Program-made: the position numbers and the translations under genes
Notes under the pieces: generated by a model
Databases searched by the model: none
Told to the model about the DNA's origin: nothing
Seen by the model: the letters and a program-made list of their open reading frames with translations, nothing else
Shown here: piece by piece, positions 9,064 to 15,867 of the stretch
How positions within the stretch are numbered: the first letter of the stretch is position 1
Layout: the number at the start of each line of letters is the position of its first letter
Assembly: GCA_015065175.1 (NCBI GenBank)
Contig: SVQV01000006.1
Span: 1-43,153 of the forward strand
Direction of reading: 5' to 3'
DNA length: 43,153 nt
Origin: Oscillospiraceae bacterium
GTDB lineage: Bacteria; Bacillota; Clostridia; Oscillospirales; CAG-272

Positions 9064-9528
9064 ATGATAGCTGTATTACAAAGGGTATTAAAGGCTACCG
9101 TTTATGCGGATCATGAGTTCAGCGGAAAGGCTGACAAGGGGCTTTTTATCCTTTTGGGAGTTGAAAAGGGCGATACCGAAAACGACGCTTTTTTACTTGC
9201 GGAAAAAATTTCAAAGCTACGTATTTTTTCCGATGAAAACGATAAAATGAATTTGTCGGTCAAGGATATTGACGGGGAAGTGCTGGTAGTATCCAATTTT
9301 ACCTTAAATGCGAATTATGCTCACGGAAACCGCCCCGACTTTCTTAATGCCGCGTCTCCCGATGAGGCAGACAAATTGTACGAGCATTTTGTCTCTCTTA
9401 TGAAAGAGAGAGTCCGTCATGTAGGAACGGGAAAATTCGGCGCCTATATGCAGATAGATATGTCGGCAGACGGACCTATTACCATAGTTATGGATTCCGC
9501 AAAGCTCAAAAAGGGGAAAGCACAATGA
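9064..9528 (+). CDS. dtd: D-aminoacyl-tRNA deacylase
   Basis: Dtd hydrolyses D-amino acids and glycine from mischarged tRNA. The 154-residue protein matches the family along its length (AVLQRV start, GLFILLGVEKGD, GKFGAYMQI and GPIT). Two signature motifs deviate: the usual SQFT reads SNFT (residues 77-80), and the usual NxGPxT reads ADGPIT (135-140), keeping the Gly-Pro pair needed for chiral proofreading. These look like lineage variants rather than decay because the rest is well kept. SD TAGGAG. Its stop overlaps the hemZ start (ATGA), so the two are translationally coupled. Confidence 0.93.
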   Translation: MIAVLQRVLKATVYADHEFSGKADKGLFILLGVEKGDTENDAFLLAEKISKLRIFSDENDKMNLSVKDIDGEVLVVSNFTLNANYAHGNRPDFLNAASPDEADKLYEHFVSLMKERVRHVGTGKFGAYMQIDMSADGPITIVMDSAKLKKGKAQ

Positions 9529-11048
9529 TCTTGAGAATTGAGGGCGATATAAACCGTTATTATGTGCAGACCCTGTGCCTTCTCTTTTTCAAGGGGGCAA
9601 AGTTTTCTCAGGACGAGCAGCCGGGGCCCGATGTGGTAGAAGCAGATGTTTCTGTATACACAGGTGAGGATAATCTCGTTTATTCACATGCCAAGTTTCA
9701 GCTCGGAGATAAAATTGCCGAGGGTGACGGAATAGCCGATCCCTCTCAGGTAGTGAACTGTACCCCTATGCGCCTAAATAAGCTTGCGGTGGGAAGGGCG
9801 GTCTTTGAAGCGGGAAAGCAGTTCTGCTCCTGCATTACTCCATGGGGAATACTTACAGGTGTAAGACCGTCGAAGGTAGCAAGCGAGTTTTTGCTCAGCG
9901 GTAACGGAGTGCGTAGCACAAGACAAATATTACGGGATGAGTATTTTGTAAATCCCAAAAAAGCGGCACTTGCCGTTTCGGTTGCCGCTACAGAGCTTAA
10001 ACTCACAAGAAAGCTGCCGAAAAATTTGTGCAGTGTCTATATTTCTATCCCGTTCTGCCCCACAAGATGCGCTTATTGCTCCTTTGTATCATATACCTCG
10101 GAAAGACTTCTTTCACTGATAGACGATTATTTGAAAATGCTGTATCTTGATATAGACAATATATTTTCAATAATACGTCAGCTCGGCTTAAAGGTCGCTA
10201 CCGTCTATATAGGAGGCGGAACCCCTACAGTGCTTTCTCCTGTTCAGCTTGAGGCATTATTGAGAAGGATAAGCGAAAATATAGATACAGGCGCGCTTAT
10301 GGAATATACAGTGGAGGCAGGCCGTCCCGATACCATAACCGAGGAAAAATTGAGAATAATTAAGGATTACGGTGCAAGCCGTATAAGTGTCAACACACAG
10401 ACCTTGAACGATGATATTTTAAAGGCAATAGGCAGACGGCATACAGTTGAGGATTTCTACCGAGCATATGATATTGCGAGAAAGGTAGATGTGGGAGACA
10501 TCAATGTAGATTTAATTGCGGGATTGCCCAACGATAGCTTTGCGAGCTTTTCAAATTCGGTCGATAAAATAATATCGCTTGCGCCCGAAAATTTGACAGT
10601 ACATACATTTTCCGTGAAAAACTCGGCAGACCTGAAAAAGAACAGTGAAGGAATATACGATATTTCAGAGGACACCGCTTCAAAATGTGTTGAATATTCG
10701 CAGATAAAAACTAAGCTTGCAGGCTATAAGCCTTATTATATGTACCGCCAGAAGAACACCGTCGGTAATCTTGAAAACGTAGGATACTGCCTTGACGGAA
10801 AAGCGGGAATGTACAATATTTTTATGATGGAAGAACTGCACAGTATTTTTTCCGTCGGTGCAGGCGCTGTAACGAAATTGGTTGATTTTAAACGCCCGAC
10901 AGAGGGCAGCTCTAAAATCAGAAGAATATTTACCCCTAAATATCCATATGAATATTTAAGGGATGCCGAAAAAATTCGTTTGGGAGATGCAGAAAGCGGT
11001 GTTCCGCCGCTCTTTGAAAGAATAGCGGATTTTTATTTGAAAGGATGA
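9525..11048 (+). CDS. hemZ: HemZ-type coproporphyrinogen III oxidase-like radical SAM protein
   Basis: This radical SAM protein has the 4Fe-4S/SAM motif CPTRCAYC (C178, C182, C185), followed by the glycine-rich GGGTPT and a VEAGRPDTI block found in the HemN/HemW/HemZ group. The long N-terminal extension (about 165 residues) before the radical SAM core is characteristic of HemZ. HemZ is named for anaerobic coproporphyrinogen III dehydrogenation, but its activity is poorly established, and no haem-synthesis gene lies nearby. Length 507 is normal for HemZ. ATG 9525 overlaps the dtd stop by four bases. Confidence 0.85.
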   Translation: MILRIEGDINRYYVQTLCLLFFKGAKFSQDEQPGPDVVEADVSVYTGEDNLVYSHAKFQLGDKIAEGDGIADPSQVVNCTPMRLNKLAVGRAVFEAGKQFCSCITPWGILTGVRPSKVASEFLLSGNGVRSTRQILRDEYFVNPKKAALAVSVAATELKLTRKLPKNLCSVYISIPFCPTRCAYCSFVSYTSERLLSLIDDYLKMLYLDIDNIFSIIRQLGLKVATVYIGGGTPTVLSPVQLEALLRRISENIDTGALMEYTVEAGRPDTITEEKLRIIKDYGASRISVNTQTLNDDILKAIGRRHTVEDFYRAYDIARKVDVGDINVDLIAGLPNDSFASFSNSVDKIISLAPENLTVHTFSVKNSADLKKNSEGIYDISEDTASKCVEYSQIKTKLAGYKPYYMYRQKNTVGNLENVGYCLDGKAGMYNIFMMEELHSIFSVGAGAVTKLVDFKRPTEGSSKIRRIFTPKYPYEYLRDAEKIRLGDAESGVPPLFERIADFYLKG

Positions 11049-11054
11049 TTTTTT

Positions 11055-11963
11055 ATGTTGAATGCAAGAACTTCTTTTTCGGGAGAAGAGGACAAAAGAG
11101 CCTATGTTGCGGAATGTGAAAAGAAATTCGAGCATGCGCTCGATTGTGCGGTGGAGAAGATAATATCTGCCGAAAGCAACCGCATTATCACGCTCTCGGG
11201 TCCTTCCTGCTCCGGAAAAACAACTACTGCAAACAAAATTGTCTCTGAATTTGAAGAAAGAGGCAAAAGAGTTCACGTAATTTCAATAGACGATTTTTAT
11301 TATGACAGAGACTATCTGATAAAACAGGCAGAGAAGAACGGAACAAATCTGGATTTCGATTCTGCCGAAACTATCGACCTTGATGAGCTTGAAATGACGA
11401 TAGAATCTATTTTTTGCGAGGACTCGGTAAAAATTCCCGTTTTCGATTTCAAATCGGGAAAAAGAATAAAAGAAAAGGAATTTATTCTCGACGACAAGGA
11501 TATTTTTGTTTTTGAGGGTATACAGGCAGTATATCCCGAGGTCACACGCCTTTTTAAAGCGCATCCGTATTTCAGCGTTTTTGCATATGTGTGCGAGGAC
11601 TTGAAGGTCGGAGATCATATATATGAGAAGAATACGGTAAGATTTTTCAGACGGCTTGTAAGAGACTATAATTTCAGAAACGCTACTCCCGAATTTACCT
11701 TTAAGCTTTGGGAGAGCGTAAGGCAAAACGAGGAACGCAACATACTTCCTTTTGCAGATGATTGCGACGTGCTTCTGAATTCTTTGATGCCCTATGAAAT
11801 AAATATGCTGAAGCCATACCTCGTGCCGCTTCTGTCCGAGATCGCGGAAAGCTCGGTACATTTCGCATACGCATCCGAAATGCTCGAAAAGCTCGAAGCG
11901 CTTGAGGTGATATCAAGAGAATATATTCCTTCAAACTCCGTATACAGAGAATTTCTCGGATAA
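11055..11963 (+). CDS. Uridine kinase/phosphoribulokinase-family nucleoside kinase
   Basis: A P-loop (GPSCSGKT, residues 49-56) is followed by the VISIDDFYYDRD segment typical of uridine kinases, an FDSAETID block, and FVFEGIQAVYP. The last matches the EGI motif of the family. The C-terminal half carries RRLVRDYNFRNATPE, with conserved arginines of the lid. With 302 residues it is longer than classical Udk (about 210) and lacks the TGS domain of the 550-residue uridine kinase-like proteins. The substrate may not be uridine. ATG 11055 follows hemZ by 6 bases with AGGA as SD. Confidence 0.8.
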   Translation: MLNARTSFSGEEDKRAYVAECEKKFEHALDCAVEKIISAESNRIITLSGPSCSGKTTTANKIVSEFEERGKRVHVISIDDFYYDRDYLIKQAEKNGTNLDFDSAETIDLDELEMTIESIFCEDSVKIPVFDFKSGKRIKEKEFILDDKDIFVFEGIQAVYPEVTRLFKAHPYFSVFAYVCEDLKVGDHIYEKNTVRFFRRLVRDYNFRNATPEFTFKLWESVRQNEERNILPFADDCDVLLNSLMPYEINMLKPYLVPLLSEIAESSVHFAYASEMLEKLEALEVISREYIPSNSVYREFLG

Positions 11964-11998
11964 TACTTAAATACGGAAAATAAAACTATCTTATCCGA
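11956..11998 (+). repeat. 8-bp perfect inverted repeat around the kinase stop codon
   Basis: TCGGATAA (11956-11963, containing the stop codon) is repeated inverted as TTATCCGA (11991-11998), ending next to the GGGG ribosome binding site of the flippase gene. A hairpin with a 27-base loop could form in the mRNA. No T run follows, so it is not a terminator. Possible translational control is speculative. Confidence 0.4.
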
Positions 11999-12008
11999 AA
12001 GGGGTATT

Positions 12009-13652
12009 ATGAAGCAAAACGATCTCCCGTCCACAAAGGAAAAAACAGAAAGAAAGCTATTGCTTTCGGGAGTCTTGGTGCTCGCACTTGCGAACATCTT
12101 GGGAAAAATATTCGGATTTTTATATAAAGTACCGCTCAATTCTATTTTAGGGGATGAGATGGCAAATGTCAATTCAGCATATGCCGTATATACCACGCTA
12201 TATATGATATCTACTGCGGGAATTCCTGTTGCCGTCTCTGTTCTTATCTCGGAAAGCCGTGCGCGCGGAAGCAAGAGAAATGTTCTTGGAATATACAATG
12301 TCTCGATGACCGCACTGTCTCTTATAGGATTTGTCGGTACCTTGATAATGATTTTTACGGCAGGCCCTATTTCACGCAACAACTCGGACGGGGATTCCTT
12401 TCTCTGTCTTTGCGCGATAGCGCCTGCTTTGCTTTTTATCGCAATATCAAGCGTTTACAGGGGTTATTTTCAAGGCTTTGGCATAATGACTCCAACGGCA
12501 GTTTCTCAGATAATAGAATCCTTCGGCAAACTGATAATAGGGTTCGGAGCGGCATATATCTCTATGACTGTCTATAACAAGAGCGCTTCTGCTGCGGCTG
12601 CGTTTTCTATCATTGGCGTGACTGTCGGTATAGCTATAGGAACTCTGTATCTTTTCTTTGCTAAAATATATTACGAAAAGAAAGGGCTTCTTTCTTTTTC
12701 TTGCCAAATTGACAAGGATGAAAAAGAAAATACAAAAGCGCTTCTTCATAAAATTCTTAAAATAGCATTGCCTATTGCATTGACATCGGCTGTTCTGAGC
12801 TTCGCTTCTCTTATTGATGCTCAGCTTATGCGCCCGTTGCTTGCGGATTTTTATAATGATGCCGAGTATGCAAAGGCACTTTACTCGGATTATTCAACAG
12901 GCGCCGTAACTATGTTCAATATGCCGATAATTCTTATCTCACCTATCGCTTGTACGATAGTGCCCTTTATTTCTTCCGCTATGGCGAAAGGGAAAAGGGA
13001 AGAAGCAAATACCCTTATGAGCTCTTCCTTGCGAATGACGTCCATAATTGCTATGCCATGTGCTTTAGGACTTTCGGCGCTTGCTTCTCCTATTCTGGAG
13101 CTTGTGTTCAGAGGGGACTCGGATATGGCGCTCCATTCCGGAAAACTACTCTCCTTGCTTGCTCTGTCAGTTTTCCTCGTCGGTATGCTATCCTTTACCA
13201 ACGCAATTTTGCAGGCAAACCATCTTGAGAAAAAACCTATTATTTCGATGCTTTTCGGAATTGCCGTAAAATTAGCCGCCTCATTTTTCTTTATAGGAAG
13301 GTTTGGAGAAATAGGCGCTCCTATAAGTACTTTCATGTTCTATCTCACTGTAGTTGTATTTAACTTTATATTTGTCATAAAGGATATAGGTATAAGACCG
13401 AGTATTACAGACGCGTTTTTGAGACCGCTTATCGCATCACTCCTTTGCGCCGTTTCCGCGCTCGGAATTTATAAGCTCATATTCGAAAAGGCAGGGCTTA
13501 CGCTTTCGGTTATGGTATCTATCGGTCTTGCGATAGTAGTTTATATTATTGCGGTGTTCCTCTTTAAGTGCATCAAAGAAGAGGATATTATCCTCTTGCC
13601 GCACGGTACTTCCATAGTAAAAGCTCTGAAAAAAACAAAGCTGATAAGGTGA
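12009..13652 (+). CDS. YabM/SpoVB-like polysaccharide (lipid-linked precursor) flippase
   Basis: The 547-residue protein is almost entirely hydrophobic, with about 14 transmembrane helices. It begins with the family-typical segment LANILGKIFGFLYKVPL, followed by INSVYAVY-like (here NVNSAYAVYTTLY) and GIPVAVSVLISE. These place it in the polysaccharide biosynthesis/MOP exporter group that includes SpoVB, YabM and YtgP. Members flip lipid-linked cell-wall or polysaccharide precursors; SpoVB is needed for spore cortex. Its place next to the RqcP-YabP-YabQ-DivIC genes matches YabM of Bacillus, where yabM lies in the same neighbourhood. Start ATG 12009 has a GGGG SD. Confidence 0.85.
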   Translation: MKQNDLPSTKEKTERKLLLSGVLVLALANILGKIFGFLYKVPLNSILGDEMANVNSAYAVYTTLYMISTAGIPVAVSVLISESRARGSKRNVLGIYNVSMTALSLIGFVGTLIMIFTAGPISRNNSDGDSFLCLCAIAPALLFIAISSVYRGYFQGFGIMTPTAVSQIIESFGKLIIGFGAAYISMTVYNKSASAAAAFSIIGVTVGIAIGTLYLFFAKIYYEKKGLLSFSCQIDKDEKENTKALLHKILKIALPIALTSAVLSFASLIDAQLMRPLLADFYNDAEYAKALYSDYSTGAVTMFNMPIILISPIACTIVPFISSAMAKGKREEANTLMSSSLRMTSIIAMPCALGLSALASPILELVFRGDSDMALHSGKLLSLLALSVFLVGMLSFTNAILQANHLEKKPIISMLFGIAVKLAASFFFIGRFGEIGAPISTFMFYLTVVVFNFIFVIKDIGIRPSITDAFLRPLIASLLCAVSALGIYKLIFEKAGLTLSVMVSIGLAIVVYIIAVFLFKCIKEEDIILLPHGTSIVKALKKTKLIR

Positions 13653-13936
13653 TGTTTTTAAAAAGGCGCGCCTGTTTTTGCATAAAAGTAACACGCATAC
13701 AGAAAGCGCTTACATTGGTCGTTGATGCTTTTGATGATAAGTAATTGAAAAACCGTGAAAAAGATTGTTAAAACGCAAACAAAAAACCATTTTTTGTCAA
13801 GAAAAGTGCGTGTTAATGGGTAAATTAGCCAAAAAAATTAAAAAAAGTTAAGATATTTCATAAAAACTATTGAAAATATCAAAAAACAGTGCTATAATAT
13901 GTTCATAAAATCTTTTAAAAAGAAAGGTGTAAAAAA
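13653..13936. other. Intergenic region upstream of HU with a cre-like site and inverted repeat
   Basis: These 284 bases hold no convincing gene. AGAAAGCGCTTACA (13701-13714) fits the CcpA catabolite-response consensus TGWNANCGNTNWCA at all but one position on either strand. TAACACGCA (13689-13697) is repeated inverted as TGCGTGTTA (13807-13815), enclosing the cre-like site. An AT-only hairpin lies at 13779-13797. The HU promoter is at the end. A short unrecognised RNA in this stretch cannot be excluded. Confidence 0.4.
13870..13898 (+). promoter_or_regulatory. Promoter of the HU gene
   Basis: TTGAAA (13870-13875), a 17-bp spacer and TATAAT (13893-13898) with extended -10 TGC. It gives a leader of about 30 bases before the HU start codon, with a strong AGAAAGGTG ribosome binding site, as expected for an abundant protein. 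Confidence 0.8.
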
Positions 13937-14212
13937 ATGAACAAGACTCAGTTGATCGATGTAGTTGCAAAAGAGACAAATTTGAAGAAGAAGGATGCAG
14001 AGGCTGCTGTAGGCGCAACACTTGCGGCAATCGCAGATGCGCTCGCTGACGGTGATAAGGTTCAGCTTATCGGATTCGGTACATTTGAAGTTAAAGAAAG
14101 AGCTGCAAGAGAGGGTCACAACCCCTTCACAGGCGAGAAGATCAAGATCGCTGCTTCCAAGCATGTTTCCTTCTCCGCAAGCAAGGCACTTAAAGACAAC
14201 CTCAACAAATAA
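13937..14212 (+). CDS. hup: HU-family DNA-binding protein
   Basis: This 91-residue nucleoid protein has the full HU pattern: [11 protein letters not shown] start, a helical dimerisation body, the [23 protein letters not shown]-binding arm and the closing FSASKALKD helix. HU bends and compacts DNA without strong sequence specificity. The codons are the most biased of the window, fitting high expression from the strong promoter just upstream. The stop codon overlaps the RqcP start by one base (TAATG), so the two are coupled. In Bacillus the corresponding neighbour upstream of yabO is yabN, and HU takes that place here. Confidence 0.97.
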   Translation: MNKTQLIDVVAKETNLKKKDAEAAVGATLAAIADALADGDKVQLIGFGTFEVKERAAREGHNPFTGEKIKIAASKHVSFSASKALKDNLNK

Positions 14213-14454
14213 TGCGCTTAGACAAATATCTGAAGGTATCCAGAATTATTAAGCGCCGTACTGTAGCTAATGACGCGTGTGACGCATCTCATGTTACGGT
14301 TAACGGGAAGCCTGCCAAAGCGTCATATGATGTCAAGGAAAATGATATTATAGAGGTCAGCTTTGGCTCGCGTTCCGTTAAAGTGCGTGTGCTTGCCATT
14401 AAGGAAAGCACTAAAAAAGCGGATGCCGAAGAGATGTACGAAGTTATCTCTTAA
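14212..14454 (+). CDS. rqcP: RqcP (YabO), S4-domain ribosome quality-control factor
   Basis: The 80-residue protein is a near full-length match to YabO/Rqc[18 protein letters not shown] start, S4 RNA-binding fold to about residue 60, [20 protein letters not shown], and the [13 protein letters not shown] tail. RqcP works with RqcH on stalled 50S subunits to add C-terminal alanine tails to truncated nascent chains. The start codon overlaps the HU stop. An intrinsic terminator follows directly, so HU and RqcP form a short transcription unit separate from the sporulation genes. Confidence 0.93.
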   Translation: MRLDKYLKVSRIIKRRTVANDACDASHVTVNGKPAKASYDVKENDIIEVSFGSRSVKVRVLAIKESTKKADAEEMYEVIS

Positions 14455-14470
14455 GTTCTAATATCCAAGT

Positions 14471-14504
14471 AATATATGCAGAGTTCTCTGCATATATTTT
14501 TTTT
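14471..14504 (+). terminator. Strong intrinsic terminator between rqcP and yabP
   Basis: AATATATGCAGAG (14471-14483) pairs perfectly with CTCTGCATATATT (14486-14498), with only TT between, and a run of T follows to 14504. It begins 16 bases after the rqcP stop. Only 28 bases remain before the yabP start codon, so yabP needs read-through or a promoter that overlaps this element. Confidence 0.9.
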
Positions 14505-14532
14505 ACGGCAAAAAGAATTTTTGGAGGATATT

Positions 14533-14817
14533 ATGGAAAACAATTTACAGAACGAAAGCAAGAAGCACAACATTATTATGAATAATGCGTCCGAGCTTTT
14601 TATTGAAGGTGTCAATGAAGTGTTGAATTTTGACGAGACTCTTATTTCGATTATTACCCCTCTCGGAGAACTGAGCATTGAAGGAAACGAGCTGCGCATT
14701 ACAAAATATCTTATGCATAGCGGGGAGATGTGTGTTCTCGGCAAAATTACAGCGCTCATATATTCGCAAGTCAAGCCTGAGACTAAAAAGGGACTTTTTT
14801 CTAAGCTGTCGAGGTAA
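14533..14817 (+). CDS. yabP: Sporulation protein YabP
   Basis: A 94-residue YabP/YqfC-family protein. After an acidic N-terminus it shows the family core NNASELFIEGVNEVLNFDE, then a LGELSIEGNELRI strand pair (the family has a Gly-x-Leu-x-Ile-x-Gly-x-x-Leu pattern here) and GEMCVLGKITALIY. In Bacillus yabP is a sporulation gene of the mother cell, and its biochemical role is not known. ATG 14533 is chosen because TGGAGG (14522-14527) is ideally spaced; in-frame codons upstream fall inside the terminator. It is followed by yabQ and divIC as in Bacillus. Confidence 0.87.
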   Translation: MENNLQNESKKHNIIMNNASELFIEGVNEVLNFDETLISIITPLGELSIEGNELRITKYLMHSGEMCVLGKITALIYSQVKPETKKGLFSKLSR

Positions 14818-14821
14818 AGCT

Positions 14822-15475
14822 ATGTATGTTTCAATGTCTGAGCTTTCGAAAATGTTTTTGTATTCAATATTGCTTGGCTTTTTTCTCGGAGCTGTCTATG
14901 ACCTTGTAAGACTTTCCAGAATAGCTGTGGGAATTAAATACGACACAAGCGAAAGCTCCAAATACGCTTTCGGAAAATATGCGCTTATAGGACGCTTTTT
15001 TCATCTTGAAGAAAAAAAGGCAACTCATAAAAAAGAATTCTTTTTGTCTTCTTTTATATTTTTGGGCGACATAGTTTTTTGCCTTTTTTCTTCGGTTGCG
15101 ATAGCTATATTCATATATCATTTCAATAACGGTGAATTCAGAGCCTTCGTTCTGTTCGGTGCAATACTCGGCTTTCTTACATATTATTTCACTCTTGGGA
15201 AAATAGTTATATATCTGTCCGAAAGAATTGTTTTTGTATTCAAGCTCGCCTCTCTTTATATCCTTTTCTTCATTTTCTTTCCTTTTCATTTCCTTTTTTG
15301 CAAAATAAGTCGTATAATTTGGATAATAATTCAAAAAAACATCTTGATTATCAGAAAACTATATGATATAATGTATATAAGCTTTTATTCAAAAAGATGT
15401 AAAAGAGAAATTTTGTCTCAGGCATCGTTTGGATTTCTTGCGGAATATTTAAAAGCAAAGGGAGGTAAAATATGA
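14822..15475 (+). CDS. yabQ: Spore cortex protein YabQ
   Basis: This hydrophobic protein of 217 residues has an N-terminal helix (LSKMFLYSILLGFFLGAVYD) that matches the YabQ signature (a membrane helix ending in G-x-x-Y-D), followed by three or more further transmembrane segments and a basic C-terminus. YabQ is required for spore cortex formation in Bacillus. An in-frame upstream extension to 14678 overlaps yabP and is not believed. ATG 14822 has GAGGT (14811-14815) inside the yabP stop region. Its last four bases overlap the divIC start (ATGA). Confidence 0.87.
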   Translation: MYVSMSELSKMFLYSILLGFFLGAVYDLVRLSRIAVGIKYDTSESSKYAFGKYALIGRFFHLEEKKATHKKEFFLSSFIFLGDIVFCLFSSVAIAIFIYHFNNGEFRAFVLFGAILGFLTYYFTLGKIVIYLSERIVFVFKLASLYILFFIFFPFHFLFCKISRIIWIIIQKNILIIRKLYDIMYISFYSKRCKREILSQASFGFLAEYLKAKGGKI

Positions 15476-15753
15476 AAAACAGGCGATACGGAAATTTATC
15501 ACTCAAAATGGCAGTTGCTTGTTTTGTGGTTTTTGCCCTCCTTGCAGTAGCCGCTATGCAGATGAAATTCAACGATGTCAAGGATAAGCACAAGAAGCTG
15601 CAACAAGAAATAGCGCTTCTTGAGGAGTCGGTAAATGACTTGGAAAATCAGCTTGCCTTGCCTTTTGACGATGAGTATGTCGAGCAGGTGGCGAGAGAAA
15701 AGCTCGGCTTGTGCTATCCCGATGAAGTTATAATAGAAAGTAATTTAAACTGA
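15472..15753 (+). CDS. divIC: DivIC/FtsB-like septum formation initiator
   Basis: A 93-residue bitopic protein with a short basic cytoplasmic N-terminus, one transmembrane helix (about 11-30), a coiled coil (about 34-62) and an extracytoplasmic end with DDEYVEQVAREKLGLCYPDE. The last part is the FtsB/DivIC signature, where Arg-Glu-Lys-Leu-Gly is usual. It forms the FtsL-DivIC-FtsQ/DivIB complex that activates septal peptidoglycan synthesis. The gene order yabP-yabQ-divIC is the same as in Bacillus. A terminator follows immediately. Confidence 0.92.
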   Translation: MKNRRYGNLSLKMAVACFVVFALLAVAAMQMKFNDVKDKHKKLQQEIALLEESVNDLENQLALPFDDEYVEQVAREKLGLCYPDEVIIESNLN

Positions 15754-15755
15754 TT

Positions 15756-15791
15756 ACCGCATTTTGCATTATCCGCAGATGCGGTTTTTTT
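15756..15791 (+). terminator. Intrinsic terminator after divIC
   Basis: ACCGCAT (15756-15762) pairs with ATGCGGT (15779-15785), with a 16-base loop, and a seven-T run follows. An alternative shorter CCGC/GCGG hairpin at 15773-15784 is possible. It begins right after the divIC stop and isolates the glycogen cluster. Confidence 0.7.
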
Positions 15792-15794
15792 CTT

Positions 15795-15839
15795 TTTAAA
15801 GCTTTTTCAGGTATTAAAATCTGCTTTAAAGCTTATAAT
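15795..15839 (+). promoter_or_regulatory. Putative control region of the glycogen cluster
   Basis: TTTAAAGCTT occurs twice, at 15795-15804 and 15825-15834, exactly 30 bp (about three helical turns) apart. The second copy is inside a perfect 10-bp palindrome (GCTTTAAAGC, 15823-15832) and abuts a TATAAT (15834-15839). A good -35 at the right distance is missing (GTATTA at 15811), as in promoters that need an activator or another sigma factor. The role is inference. Confidence 0.35.
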
Positions 15840-15867
15840 AAAACATAAAGCAGATAGGGGAGAAGCT

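Noticed and set aside
11283-11861. A 192-codon minus-strand open frame inside the kinase gene
   Set aside because: The plus-strand frame has an intact P-loop and family motifs; the opposite frame has none.
13779-13797. AT-rich hairpin as a terminator of the flippase gene
   Set aside because: The stem is almost all A-T and lacks a separate T run, so it would be a weak stop at best.
14469-14498. CATATATT as a sigma-E-type -10 for yabP
   Set aside because: The sequence is the 3' arm of the terminator stem and no sigma-E-like -35 fits well at the usual distance.
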